34,209 bases of DNA from assembly GCA_017514235.1 (NCBI GenBank), contig JAFWKK010000080.1:1-34209 (forward strand). Reading direction: 5' to 3'. Source of the DNA: Kiritimatiellia bacterium. Lineage in GTDB: Bacteria > Verrucomicrobiota > Kiritimatiellia > RFP12 > UBA1067. The notes beneath the pieces are model-generated. The model saw only the letters and a list, made by a program, of their open reading frames with translations. It did no database searches and was not told the DNA's origin. Made by a program: the position numbers and the translations under genes. Shown one piece after another: positions 7,778 to 15,637 of this stretch. Each line of letters opens with the position of its first letter. The first letter of the stretch is position 1.

Positions 7778-8293
7778 TCAAATCGTGTAGTGGCGGAGTT
7801 CCCGTCCGTCGAAATAGCCGAACGAACGGCTGCTGCCTCCCTTCGGCAGCGCGACGGAGCCGGGGTTGAAGACGGTAAGCCCGCAGTCGAGCCGCTTGAG
7901 CTCCGGCACGTGCGTGTGGCCGTGGGCCAGCACCGTGCCGATGCCGGCTGGCGGCAGGCGCTGCTCGTTCCAGAGGTGGCCGTGCGTAAGGAAGAACGTC
8001 TCGGTTCCCGCGTCCAGCACCGCGTAGTCGCCCATCATGGGGAATTCGAACATCATCTGGTCCACCTCGGCGTCGCAGTTGCCGCGCACGGCCACGATCC
8101 GCTCCTTGCGCAGGTTGAGCATATGAGCCACCCGCACCGGGTCGTAGAAGTCTGGCACTCCGTTGCGCGGCCCGTGGTAAAGCAGGTCGCCGAGAAGGAC
8201 GATCTTGTCGTAGCCGAGCGTCGCCGCCGACGCGAACGCCGCCTCCAGCGCGGAAGGCACGCCGTGTATGTCGCTCAGGAAGAGTATCCTCAT
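7778..8293 (-). CDS. yfcE: YfcE-like metallophosphodiesterase
   Basis: A 171-residue cytoplasmic phosphodiesterase of the MJ0936/YfcE group, which acts on phosphodiester substrates with two metal ions. All motifs are present: D8-x-H10, GDLLYHG (35-41), GNCD (71-74), HGH (104-106) and GHTH (125-128), followed by the family end motif NPGS. Length agrees with E. coli YfcE. The start is fixed by an extended -10 element placed 7 nt upstream of the ATG with no room for a ribosome-binding site. First gene of the operon with htpX, the TerB-DnaJ gene and sir2. The natural substrate is unknown in the family. Confidence 0.9.
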   Translation of the reverse strand: MRILFLSDIHGVPSALEAAFASAATLGYDKIVLLGDLLYHGPRNGVPDFYDPVRVAHMLNLRKERIVAVRGNCDAEVDQMMFEFPMMGDYAVLDAGTETFFLTHGHLWNEQRLPPAGIGTVLAHGHTHVPELKRLDCGLTVFNPGSVALPKGGSSRSFGYFDGRELRHYTI

Positions 8294-8311
8294 GGCACGT
8301 ATTATACCAAA
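8294..8311 (-). promoter_or_regulatory. Extended -10 promoter of yfcE-htpX operon, leaderless type
   Basis: Minus-strand TTTGG followed by TATAAT (8301-8306) lies 7 nt before the yfcE ATG. The whole 18-nt gap between the EamA gene and yfcE is taken up by it. There is no recognisable -35. Transcription is predicted to start at the A of the ATG. Confidence 0.65.
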
Positions 8312-9205
8312 TCACAGGCAGAGAAGCGCGGTGCCCGCGAGCAGGAGCCCGAGCGCAAGCGCCTTGCGCCCCAGGTTCGTCTCCCGGAAGGCCGCCGCAC
8401 CCAGCACGAACGTCAGTCCGACCGACAGCCTCCGCATCAGCGACGCCACCGAGATCGGCACTCCCGGCACCGCGAGGCCGGTGAAGTACAGCCAGTCAGC
8501 CGCCGCAAGCAGCACTCCGACGAGCGGAATCGTCCAGCGCCAGTCGAACTCCGCGCCCGATGCGCCGTCGCAATGCAGCCGTCGCCACGCGGCCGTGACG
8601 GCGAGGCAGCCTGCGTAAACGGCCACAAGCCCCAGCTGGAAGAACAGCTGAACGCTCTCGACCGGCGCTTCCGCCACCTGGAAGACGTACTTGTCCCAGA
8701 GCGACGACATCGCCGAGCAGCACGCGCCGGCGATTGCGCACCACACGGCGCGGTTGCGCAGGAAGTCTATCCCCTCGTAACGGCCGGCCCACGAGAACAG
8801 CCACAGCCCCGCGAACACCGCGAGCATTCCGGCCGCCTGCGTCGCGGTCGGCACCTCGCCGTAAAGCGCCAGAGCCAGCACGAAGACGAGGGCGGGCGCC
8901 GACGCGCGGATCGGCGTAGCGATCGTTATCGGCAGCGTGCGCAGCGCGCAGAAGGTGAATATCCACGACGTGGCTACGATCCCCGACTTGGCGACGGCGA
9001 GCGCCACGACCCGCCCGTCCGCCGCCGCCAGTGCCTCCGCCAGGCGCCCGGCCGCAGCCAGCGCCGACACGAACGCCGCGCAGCCGAAGCACGTCGAGCA
9101 GAGCAGCACGGGCAGCACCGCGTTGCCGCGCACGCTCGCCTTCTTGGCGAGGTCGTAGAGCGCAAGGAAAACCGCGCTCGAAAGTATCCACATGGTCCAG
9201 CCCAT
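8312..9205 (-). CDS. EamA/DMT superfamily transporter
   Basis: A 297-residue inner-membrane protein with about ten hydrophobic helices in two similar halves, as in drug/metabolite transporters. Typical segments are ATPIRASAPALVFVLALALYGE at the end of the first half, and FVLGAAAFRETNLGRKALALG near the C-terminus (the 'F-x-E' motif before the last helix). The ATG at 9205 sits 7 nt after a TATAAT box, without a ribosome-binding site. It is transcribed divergently from mscS. The substrate cannot be deduced; sugar-phosphate, amino-acid and metabolite exporters share this fold. Confidence 0.85.
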   Translation of the reverse strand: MGWTMWILSSAVFLALYDLAKKASVRGNAVLPVLLCSTCFGCAAFVSALAAAGRLAEALAAADGRVVALAVAKSGIVATSWIFTFCALRTLPITIATPIRASAPALVFVLALALYGEVPTATQAAGMLAVFAGLWLFSWAGRYEGIDFLRNRAVWCAIAGACCSAMSSLWDKYVFQVAEAPVESVQLFFQLGLVAVYAGCLAVTAAWRRLHCDGASGAEFDWRWTIPLVGVLLAAADWLYFTGLAVPGVPISVASLMRRLSVGLTFVLGAAAFRETNLGRKALALGLLLAGTALLCL

Positions 9206-9300
9206 GTACGCTATTATACCACGCCGTCGTGCGCGCCGCCGCCGATTTGTGGTATAATTTACGGAAATGGCCTAAGGCCGTCGTCAGACGGCTCGCGGCC
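9206..9300. promoter_or_regulatory. Divergent promoters for the EamA gene and mscS, with hairpin leader
   Basis: Minus strand: TGG-TATAAT (9213-9218) lies 7 nt before the EamA ATG. Plus strand: TGG-TATAAT (9253-9258) lies 8 nt before an ATG at 9267, but that frame is just Met-Ala-stop. The real mscS start is at 9342, behind GAAGGAG. The plus leader contains a hairpin: GCCGTC (9277-9282) pairs with GACGGC (9287-9292), with flanking self-complementary GGCC copies at 9269-9272 and 9297-9300. No U-run follows, so it is not an intrinsic terminator. It may stabilise or time mscS translation. Confidence 0.55.
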
Positions 9301-9341
9301 AAGGTAAAGAAACAAGGACACAGCGAAGGAGAAAAACAGTC

Positions 9342-10256
9342 ATGCCAGAGACAGCCACGAACGCAACCGCCGCCGCAACCTGCGCGACCACTGCAACCGA
9401 AACGCTGAGCGCAGAGTTCAGCCGTCAGATCTCGGAGGGTCAGGACCTCTGGAACCAGATCGTCACGTGGCTGGCCGAGAAAGGGTTGACGTTCGCAATC
9501 AGGATCCTGTTCGCCGCCGTCATTCTCGTCATCGGCGCGATCGTCATACGCCTCATCGTCGCCGCCGTCGGGCGGGCGATGAAGAAGAGCGGCCGCGGCG
9601 GCACGCTGCTGGACACGTTCGTGTGCAACGTCACCTCAAAGGTCTGCTGGGTGATACTGCTCGTGACGGTGCTTGGCAAGCTCGGCGTCAACGTTGGGCC
9701 GATCGTCGCCGGTCTCGGCGTCACCGGCTTCATACTTGGCTTCGCGTTCCAGGAGTCGCTCGGCAACCTGGCCTCCGGGCTGATGATTGCGATCAACCAG
9801 CCGTTCAAGATCGGCGACTACGTGGTCGTCGCCGGCCTTGAGGGCACGGTGAAGCAGGTTGACATGATGGCCACTGTCCTTTCGACCGGTGACAACAAGA
9901 AGGTCGTGATACCGAACAAGAGCGCCTGGGGCGCTCCGATCACGAACTTCTCGGCGCTCGGCCGTCGCCGTGTCGACATCCAGATCGGCATCGACTATTC
10001 GAGCGACGTGGGCAAGGCGATCAAGATCGCATTGGAGGCCCTTGCGTCCGTCCCTGGCGTGCTGAAGGACCCTGCGCCAGCCGTCTCGGTCGCTTCCCTC
10101 GACGACAGCCAGGTCACGCTCAACATTCGTCCGTGGTCGAACGGCGGCGACTACTGGGCCGTCTACAACGCCACCTGCCAGGCGATCAAGGTCGCCTTCG
10201 AGAACAACGGCGTCAAGATTCCGTTCCCGCAGCTTACAGTCCACATGGACAAGTAA
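9342..10256 (+). CDS. mscS: Small-conductance mechanosensitive channel, MscS family
   Basis: A 304-residue inner-membrane channel that opens under membrane tension and releases solutes in hypo-osmotic shock. After an Ala/Thr-rich N-terminus come hydrophobic helices. The third is pore-lining: VGPIVAGLGVTGFILGFAFQ, with the Gly/Ala packing pattern of MscS TM3, followed by ESLGNLASGLMI. The beta domain (NQPFKIGDYVVVAGLEGTV) and PNKSAWGAPITNFS are standard MscS signatures. Length is close to E. coli MscS (286 residues). The start at 9342 has GGAG upstream, and the promoter is at 9253. It faces the RNA ligase gene tail to tail. Confidence 0.92.
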   Translation: MPETATNATAAATCATTATETLSAEFSRQISEGQDLWNQIVTWLAEKGLTFAIRILFAAVILVIGAIVIRLIVAAVGRAMKKSGRGGTLLDTFVCNVTSKVCWVILLVTVLGKLGVNVGPIVAGLGVTGFILGFAFQESLGNLASGLMIAINQPFKIGDYVVVAGLEGTVKQVDMMATVLSTGDNKKVVIPNKSAWGAPITNFSALGRRRVDIQIGIDYSSDVGKAIKIALEALASVPGVLKDPAPAVSVASLDDSQVTLNIRPWSNGGDYWAVYNATCQAIKVAFENNGVKIPFPQLTVHMDK

Positions 10257-10288
10257 GCCGGCGGCGGCGAAGTCCCCCGCCACTCGTT

Positions 10289-10328
10289 CCTGCGCCTGCG
10301 GGCCGGTCAGGCGCCGCAGGCGCGCAGG
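10289..10328. repeat. Long imperfect inverted repeat between convergent genes
   Basis: CCTGCGCCTGCGG (10289-10301) faces its reverse complement, CCGCAGGCGCGCAGG (10314-10328), with a 2-nt bulge. It spans the mscS 3' side and the last codons of the RNA ligase gene. It could fold in both transcripts and act as a bidirectional barrier, but no T-run follows on either strand. Confidence 0.4.
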
Positions 10329-11623
10329 AACTTCGCATAGCCGGGGTTGGATACGTCGAACCACGCTGGTGCGGACGCGTCGCGGCTGCGGGCGACGATT
10401 CCGTGACGCGGCAGTCCGCGCGCCGTCTTGCCGGACGCAAGGCCAGCGACCGCGTCCATGTCCGCGTAGTCGGTGAAGAGGGCGCAGTCGGTCAGCACGT
10501 CGCGGACCATCGGCACTCCGCATTCCATGCAGAATCTGCGCCGTTCGTCGGTACTCAGCATGCAGTCGTCGTCCAGGTCGAAGATGTCGAACACGCGGAA
10601 GATGTCGCGGCGGTAACCGTCCTCCCATCCGTGGCGGAAGCCCGGCCCGACGACCACGCCTTCCAGCACCAGGTTCCGTCCGCTCTCCAGAACCCGTTCC
10701 GCTATGCCGAGCGAGAGCATCATTCTCCAGAAGTAGCTCCTGTCCGAGAAGCGTATCTCCTGTCCGCCGACGCAGAGGTGGATCGGACGCTTTGGGTCCT
10801 GCAGCCGCGCACAGTAGAGCGACAGGTTGAGCCCGTCCTCCTTCTCCGTCACGTCGAACCTTGTTCCGCGGAACTGCTCGAAATACTCGGGGTGCTCCTC
10901 CAGGTGGGCTAGTTCCGTCACCTTCACGTAGTTGGGCGTCCGTTCGCCGAAGAAGCACATCCTGCCGTTGGCGCACGCCTCTTCGCGCAGCGCCCGGCCG
11001 CGGCTCTCGGACAGTCGCTTCTTGCACCGTTCCGCCGCCATGCTCCGCCTCGCCTCGGCTTCCGCCTTGTGCAAGGCCTTGGCTGCCTGACGGCCCGCCA
11101 GTTCCTTCTGCAGCTCCGCGTCGGTCGTGACGCCTATGAGGTCCGCCACGTCCGTCCCCGTCGGCACGTTCTTGAACTCGGTGAACGGCGCCAGGCTCAG
11201 TATCGCGCCGGGGTTCGCACGGTACGGGCGCAGGGGCGCCTTGAATGCGATGTACGCCTTGCGGATGCCGCCGGGAAAGAAAATCTTCTTGCGCCGGTAT
11301 GGGGTCCGCGCGGCGTCCTTGATGCGCGGATCGTCTCGGACCAGTGTCTCCCGCCTGACGAACAGCACCTTTTCACCGGGGGTGAACAGCCCGCGCTTGA
11401 GGCACACCCGCCAGGACGGGCCGCGTTCGCCTTTGAGTACTGCCAGCGCATGGCGGGCGCTGCGCATCGGCACGTCGATGATTTCGCTTACCGTCATTGG
11501 CGCGACGCGCGGCAGCGGAGGCAGGTCCTTCGGATCCGACTCCAGCAGGCTGCGCACGAACGCCTCGTCGGCGCTTTCTGCCGTCGCGCCTCCCGCGCTC
11601 TCTGTCATCTCGTCTTCTTGCAC
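10307..11623 (-). CDS. ATP-dependent RNA ligase-like protein (DraRnl/Rnl5 type)
   Basis: A 438-residue protein of the nucleotidyltransferase ligase superfamily, which seals or repairs RNA through a lysyl-AMP intermediate. Residues 41-160 resemble the N-terminal OB-fold of Deinococcus RNA ligase (VKLGEK-type GLFTPGEKVLFV, 78-89). The catalytic motif I is KEDG with K261. LEGVVVGPG (320-328) fits motif III with E321, and FRVFDIFDL (342-350) fits motif IIIa. HGIVARS (407-413) aligns with motif IV and WFDVSNPGYAKF (421-432) with motif V, but the usual Glu and Lys there are replaced by His407 and Asp423. A charged Ala/Arg-rich insert (about 168-220) separates the domains. The start is GTG 11623, 7 nt after a -10 box. 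No adjacent repair partner is seen. Confidence 0.8.
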   Translation of the reverse strand: MQEDEMTESAGGATAESADEAFVRSLLESDPKDLPPLPRVAPMTVSEIIDVPMRSARHALAVLKGERGPSWRVCLKRGLFTPGEKVLFVRRETLVRDDPRIKDAARTPYRRKKIFFPGGIRKAYIAFKAPLRPYRANPGAILSLAPFTEFKNVPTGTDVADLIGVTTDAELQKELAGRQAAKALHKAEAEARRSMAAERCKKRLSESRGRALREEACANGRMCFFGERTPNYVKVTELAHLEEHPEYFEQFRGTRFDVTEKEDGLNLSLYCARLQDPKRPIHLCVGGQEIRFSDRSYFWRMMLSLGIAERVLESGRNLVLEGVVVGPGFRHGWEDGYRRDIFRVFDIFDLDDDCMLSTDERRRFCMECGVPMVRDVLTDCALFTDYADMDAVAGLASGKTARGLPRHGIVARSRDASAPAWFDVSNPGYAKFLRACGA

Positions 11624-11702
11624 GGATCGTATTTTACCAAATTTCGGCCCTTGGCGGACGGTCCCCGCATTTCACCGGCGATTTTTGATATAATTAACGC
11701 AA
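11624..11702. promoter_or_regulatory. Divergent -10 elements for the RNA ligase and the sugar-kinase operon
   Basis: Minus strand: TTTGG-TAAAAT (11631-11636) ends 7 nt before the GTG start of the RNA ligase. Plus strand: TGA-TATAAT (11689-11694) serves the operon beginning with the kinase gene. Its predicted start falls near the in-frame TTG at 11703, 21 nt ahead of the ATG with the better ribosome-binding site. Neither has an obvious -35. Confidence 0.55.
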
Positions 11703-11723
11703 TTGCAAAGGGGCAAACGCAAC

Positions 11724-12755
11724 ATGTCGAACAGAACATATGAAGACGATGAGTTAAGGTCCGTGCTAGCCGGGTTCGGGATCAAGGACCCGACCGACAT
11801 AAGCCGCTACGGCTCCGGGCACATCAACGACACGTTCAAGGTCGAGACCGGGGCCGGCACGCGCTACATTCTGCAGCGCGTTACCGATGCCTTCGACAAG
11901 GACATTCTGAAGTCCAACATCTTGCGCGTCACCGGGCACTTGAAGGCGAAGGGCGTGAAGACGCTTGAGGTGCTTGGCTACGAGAACCCTTGGCGCGTGT
12001 ATGCCTTCCTTGAGGGCTATTCTTCCGTCGACGTCATATCCGAGCCGGCCCAGGCGGAGCTGGCTGCAGGCGCGTTCGCGGCGTTCCAGAACGCCCTGGC
12101 CGACTTGCCGGAGCCGAAGCTGCTGCCGGTCATTCCGCGTTTCCACGACACGGTCGACCGCATACGCCTCCTCGACGAGGCGGCGGCGGCGGACGTGAAG
12201 GGCCGCAAGGCGTCCGTAGCGGCGGAGCTGGCGTTTGTGGACGCGCGCCGCGAGGAGGCCGCCAGAATCGTGACGATGATGGCGAAGGGCGAGATTCCAG
12301 AGCGCATCACCCACAACGACACCAAGATCAACAACGTGATGATGGCGCCGGACGGCTCTAACGTCGTCATCGACCTCGATACGACCATGCCCGGCTCGGC
12401 GCTCTATGACTTCGGCGACATGGTGCGCACGTCGTCCGCCGCCGCGGCCGAGGACGAGAAGGACCTCTCGAAGGTCTATTCAAAGAAGGAGTATTTCGAG
12501 GCGCTTGTAAGGGGCTACCTCGCGCAGGCGAAGTTCCTCACCGAGGCGGAGAAGGAGAACCTGGCGTTCTCGGGGCGGCTCATCACGCTCACGATCGGCA
12601 TAAGGTTCCTTACCGACTATCTCGCCGGCGACACTTATTTCCACACCGCCTACGACGGCCACAACCTCGTGCGCTGCCGCACTCAGTTCAAGATGGTGGA
12701 GTCGATGGAGGCGCAGTCGGCGGAGTACGAGGCCATCGTGCGCCGCTACGCATAG
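11724..12755 (+). CDS. Aminoglycoside-phosphotransferase-fold kinase, N-acetylhexosamine kinase-like
   Basis: A 343-residue APH-fold kinase, probably phosphorylating a sugar in the cytoplasm. It has a nucleotide loop GSGHINDTF (30-38), ILQRVTDAF (49-57) and the catalytic loop THNDTKINNVM (196-206) with D199. IDLDT (216-220) carries the metal-binding D217. The GSGHINDTF plus QRV pattern is shared with NahK-type N-acetylhexosamine 1-kinases, hence the call, but substrate is inference. I chose ATG 11724, with AAGGGG 10 nt upstream. An in-frame TTG at 11703, 8 nt after TATAAT, would be a leaderless alternative adding 7 residues. It heads a colinear run: luxS starts 9 nt after its stop. Confidence 0.75.
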   Translation: MSNRTYEDDELRSVLAGFGIKDPTDISRYGSGHINDTFKVETGAGTRYILQRVTDAFDKDILKSNILRVTGHLKAKGVKTLEVLGYENPWRVYAFLEGYSSVDVISEPAQAELAAGAFAAFQNALADLPEPKLLPVIPRFHDTVDRIRLLDEAAAADVKGRKASVAAELAFVDARREEAARIVTMMAKGEIPERITHNDTKINNVMMAPDGSNVVIDLDTTMPGSALYDFGDMVRTSSAAAAEDEKDLSKVYSKKEYFEALVRGYLAQAKFLTEAEKENLAFSGRLITLTIGIRFLTDYLAGDTYFHTAYDGHNLVRCRTQFKMVESMEAQSAEYEAIVRRYA

Positions 12756-12763
12756 GAGCCGCA

Positions 12764-13282
12764 ATGACGGAACTGATTGCAAGTTTCCAGGTTGACCACA
12801 CTCGCATAGCGCCCGGCGTCTACGTCTCGCGCGTCGATGCCGTCGGCGGCGACTTCGTCACGACGTTCGACGTGCGCATGAAGCGTCCGAACGTCGAGCC
12901 TGCGGTGCACCCGAACGCGCTCCACACCATCGAGCACATCGTGGCGACGTACATGAGGAACGACCCCGAGTGGAAGGACAGGATCGTGTACTGGGGGCCG
13001 ATGGGGTGCCTTACCGGCAACTACCTGATCGTGAAGGGGCGGCCGACGCCGCAGGAGATGCTGCCGCTCGTGCTGGCGGCGTTCCGGCACTGCCGCGACT
13101 ACGAGGGCGACGTGCCCGGCGCGACCGAGGTGAACTGCGGCAACTTCAGGCTTCACGATCTCGCTATGGCGAAGTGGGAGGCGGCTCGATTCGTTGAGGC
13201 GCTGGAGCGCGAGCCATGCTTCGACTACCCGGCGTCAGAGAGGCTGACTACGGACAACGGGCGGGTGTTCCACGATTCGTGA
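12764..13282 (+). CDS. luxS: S-ribosylhomocysteine lyase LuxS
   Basis: A 172-residue enzyme that cleaves S-ribosylhomocysteine to homocysteine and DPD, the precursor of autoinducer-2. It is part of the activated methyl cycle. The metal ligands H54 and H58 in HTIEH (54-58) and C125 in TEVNCGNF are present, as are the catalytic E57 and C82 (MGC). Length is slightly above that of typical LuxS (about 155-170). Its ribosome-binding site (GGAG) lies in the 8-nt gap after the kinase gene. A deaminase for SAH-like nucleosides lies downstream in the same run, suggesting linked recycling of SAM products. No pfs-like nucleosidase is seen in the window. Confidence 0.95.
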   Translation: MTELIASFQVDHTRIAPGVYVSRVDAVGGDFVTTFDVRMKRPNVEPAVHPNALHTIEHIVATYMRNDPEWKDRIVYWGPMGCLTGNYLIVKGRPTPQEMLPLVLAAFRHCRDYEGDVPGATEVNCGNFRLHDLAMAKWEAARFVEALEREPCFDYPASERLTTDNGRVFHDS

Positions 13283-13318
13283 CAGCTGGGTTGCGTTTTT
13301 TCAGGAAAGGGGGCTGAG

Positions 13319-14698
13319 ATGGATTTCATGACTGTCGAATGCGGCAAGGCGGCGGCTCTGCTCGTTGCCGCGTCATGCGCTTTCGGTGCGGCGGCGGAGA
13401 CCGTGTTCGTGCAGGACCGCGAGGTGTTCGTGCACGACGTGAACTACGACAAGGGCAAGATTCCGCCCTACGCCCTGGAAGACCCTCTCGTCTTTGCCGA
13501 CGGGCGGAAGGTCGCGACCCCGGCGGACTGGGGCGAGCGTCGCCGCGAGATACTAGGCATCTTCGCAAGGGAGATGTACGGCGAGGAGCCGCCGAAGCCG
13601 GAGGCTGTCGTCACCGAGCTTGCGGACGAAAAGGCCGCCATCGACGGCCATGCGGTGCGTCGCCAGTACAAGATGTGGTTCAGGGCCGACAAGTCGGGCC
13701 CGTGCGTCACATGGATAATGTGGATCCCCAAGTCCGCGAAGAAGCCCGTGCCCGTCATATCCTTCCTCAACTACCGGGGCAACCACGAGCTTGTCCCCGA
13801 CGAGGACATACCGGTTCAGCAAGGCTGGACGCGCGCCGGCGAGCGGTACGGCGTCACCAACCATGCCTCCAGCGCGAAGACGCGCGGCGCGTTGCAGGAC
13901 CCGAACGGGGCCGGAATCTTCCCTGTCGGCATGATCCTGGCGCGTGGCTACGCCGTGATGAGCGCATGCTATTGCGAGGTCTCCCCCGACCCCGAGGCTG
14001 ACGAGAAGGATCCGCAGTTCCAGCAGAACCCGTTCGCCTACACCGGCGTGTTCGGGCTGTGGGGCGAGCGCGACCCGTTGCGCACCGACAACGTCACTTC
14101 GCTCGGCGCATGGGCCTGGGCGCTCTCTCGCGGGCTCGACCTCGCCGAGCGCGTTCCCGAGCTGGACGCCGGAAGGGCGGTGGTTACGGGCTGCTCGCGT
14201 CTCGGCAAGGCGGCGCTCATCGCGGCGGCGAGAGACGACAGGTTCGCGGTCTGCGTGCCGAACCAGACGGGCGGCGGAGGCGTGCCCCTCGCGAAGCGCG
14301 ACTATGGCGAGAACGTCTCGACCGAGAACCGCGCATTCACGCACTGGTACTGCCGCGCATATGCGAAATATGCCGAGGCGCCGTGGAAGACCATGCCGTT
14401 CGACCAGCATCTTTTCGTCGCCTGCATAGCTCCGCGCGCCCTGCTTGTGGAGGGCTACGACTCGCGCTGGTTCGACACGGAGGGCGAGTACCTCGCCGTA
14501 AAGGCTGCAAGTCCCGTGTGGACGTTCCTCGGCAAGGAGGGGATGCCCGACGTCGCCTGGCCCGACGACTTCGACACTTCCGCCATCGGCCGTCACCTCG
14601 GCTACGTGCGCCGCAACCGCAACCACGGCATATCGGCCTACGACTGGACGTGGCTGATGGACTTCGCCGACGGGGTGTTCGGCAAGTGCGCGCGATGA
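13319..14698 (+). CDS. Exported CE15-like glucuronoyl esterase (alpha/beta hydrolase)
   Basis: A 459-residue secreted esterase of the CE15 type, whose characterised members cut ester bonds between lignin and glucuronoyl xylan. The signal peptide covers about residues 1-26 (AAALLVAASCAFGAAAE). The nucleophile is S293 in GCSRLGKAAL (291-300). NQTGGGGVPLAKRDYGE (315-331) is the conserved oxyanion and acid region of bacterial members, and the likely catalytic histidine is H436 in RNHGISAYDW. Start ATG 13319 follows AGGAAAGGGGG. It sits between luxS and housekeeping genes, an unexpected place for a plant-cell-wall enzyme. The ester substrate is inferred from the family. Confidence 0.85.
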   Translation: MDFMTVECGKAAALLVAASCAFGAAAETVFVQDREVFVHDVNYDKGKIPPYALEDPLVFADGRKVATPADWGERRREILGIFAREMYGEEPPKPEAVVTELADEKAAIDGHAVRRQYKMWFRADKSGPCVTWIMWIPKSAKKPVPVISFLNYRGNHELVPDEDIPVQQGWTRAGERYGVTNHASSAKTRGALQDPNGAGIFPVGMILARGYAVMSACYCEVSPDPEADEKDPQFQQNPFAYTGVFGLWGERDPLRTDNVTSLGAWAWALSRGLDLAERVPELDAGRAVVTGCSRLGKAALIAAARDDRFAVCVPNQTGGGGVPLAKRDYGENVSTENRAFTHWYCRAYAKYAEAPWKTMPFDQHLFVACIAPRALLVEGYDSRWFDTEGEYLAVKAASPVWTFLGKEGMPDVAWPDDFDTSAIGRHLGYVRRNRNHGISAYDWTWLMDFADGVFGKCAR

Positions 14699-14729
14699 GG
14701 AATTCAGCGACGAAGAAGGGAGTCTTGGC

Positions 14730-15014
14730 TTGGGTCTGTTCGTCGAGACGCCGGAGGGCGTGATCTTGAACGTGCGGGCGCAGCCGCGCTCGTCGCGCGC
14801 CGGCATCGACGGCGCGATAGGCGACGCCGTGCGCGTGCGCATACGCTGTGCGCCCGTCGACGGCAAGGCCAACAAGGAGCTGGTCGAGACGCTGGCAGAC
14901 GCCTTTGGCGTGCCGAAAAGCTCCGTCGCTTTCAAAAGCGGCGAAACGTCGAAGACGAAGCGCATTCTTTTGCGCGGCGTCGGAGCGGCCGACGCAGAAA
15001 GGGTCCTGAAGTGA
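14730..15014 (+). CDS. DUF167 (YggU-like) family protein
   Basis: A 94-residue conserved protein of unknown function. The DUF167 signatures are visible: ILNVRAQPRSSRAGI (12-26), VRVRIRCAPVDGKANKELV (33-51) and VAFKSGETSKTKRILL (65-80). The start is TTG 14730, which has GGGAG 7 nt upstream and gives the family-typical N-terminus; no ATG is available. Its stop overlaps the GTG start of coaB, so the two are coupled. Confidence 0.85.
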   Translation: MGLFVETPEGVILNVRAQPRSSRAGIDGAIGDAVRVRIRCAPVDGKANKELVETLADAFGVPKSSVAFKSGETSKTKRILLRGVGAADAERVLK

Positions 15015-15637
15015 AGCTGGTGGTCACGGCCGGCCCGACGCGGGAGCATCTCGACCCGGTGCGCTTCCTCAGCAACCCCAGTACCGGCAAGATGGGCTTT
15101 GCCGTTGCGGCGGAGGCGGCGCGGCTCGGGCTCGAAGTCGTGCTTGTCGCAGGCCCCGTAGCGCTCAGGACGCCCAAGGGCGTGGAGCGGGTCGATGTCG
15201 TCAGCGCGAGGGATATGATGCGTGAGACGGCGCGAGCCGCCAAGGGAGCCGATGCGCTGGTCGCTACGGCGGCTGTCGCCGACTGGCGTCCGGCGCATTG
15301 TTCGCGGACCAAGCTGAAGAAGCGCGAAATGGGCGGCATCCTCCGCCTGGTGCGCAATCCCGACGTGCTGAAGTCGGTGCGCGTTCCCCTGAAGGTCGGC
15401 TTTGCCGCCGAGACCGGGGGCGACGTCGCCGCCGAGGCGCGTCGCAAGTGCCGTGAAAAGAGCCTGGCGTTCGTCGTCGCCAACGACGTGACGGAGAAGG
15501 GCGCGGGCTTCGGCACGGACACCAACCGCGTCGCCTTTGTCTTCCCGGACGGGGAAGTGCGCCGCCTGCCGCTGATGTCCAAGCGCAGGGTCGCCCGCCT
15601 CGTCGTCAATGAAATCATCGCTCAAATGAAAGCATGA
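15011..15637 (+). CDS. coaB: Phosphopantothenoylcysteine synthetase, stand-alone CoaB domain
   Basis: A 208-residue protein corresponding to the CoaB half of the bifunctional CoaBC. It joins 4'-phosphopantothenate and cysteine in CoA synthesis. AGPTREHLDPVRFLSNPST (7-25) with GKMG, AVADWRP (88-94), KVGFAAET (128-135) and VANDV (156-160) before the GAGFGTDTN loop are the diagnostic motifs. The decarboxylase (CoaC) half is absent and not adjacent, so it must be encoded elsewhere. The start is GTG 15011, overlapping the stop of the DUF167 gene; the deaminase ATG overlaps its own stop (ATGA). Confidence 0.9.
   Translation: MKLVVTAGPTREHLDPVRFLSNPSTGKMGFAVAAEAARLGLEVVLVAGPVALRTPKGVERVDVVSARDMMRETARAAKGADALVATAAVADWRPAHCSRTKLKKREMGGILRLVRNPDVLKSVRVPLKVGFAAETGGDVAAEARRKCREKSLAFVVANDVTEKGAGFGTDTNRVAFVFPDGEVRRLPLMSKRRVARLVVNEIIAQMKA

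Noticed and set aside
7652-9307. 551-codon open frame on the plus strand
   Set aside because: Antisense to htpX, yfcE and the EamA gene. Low-complexity Arg/His/Gln-rich translation without motifs.
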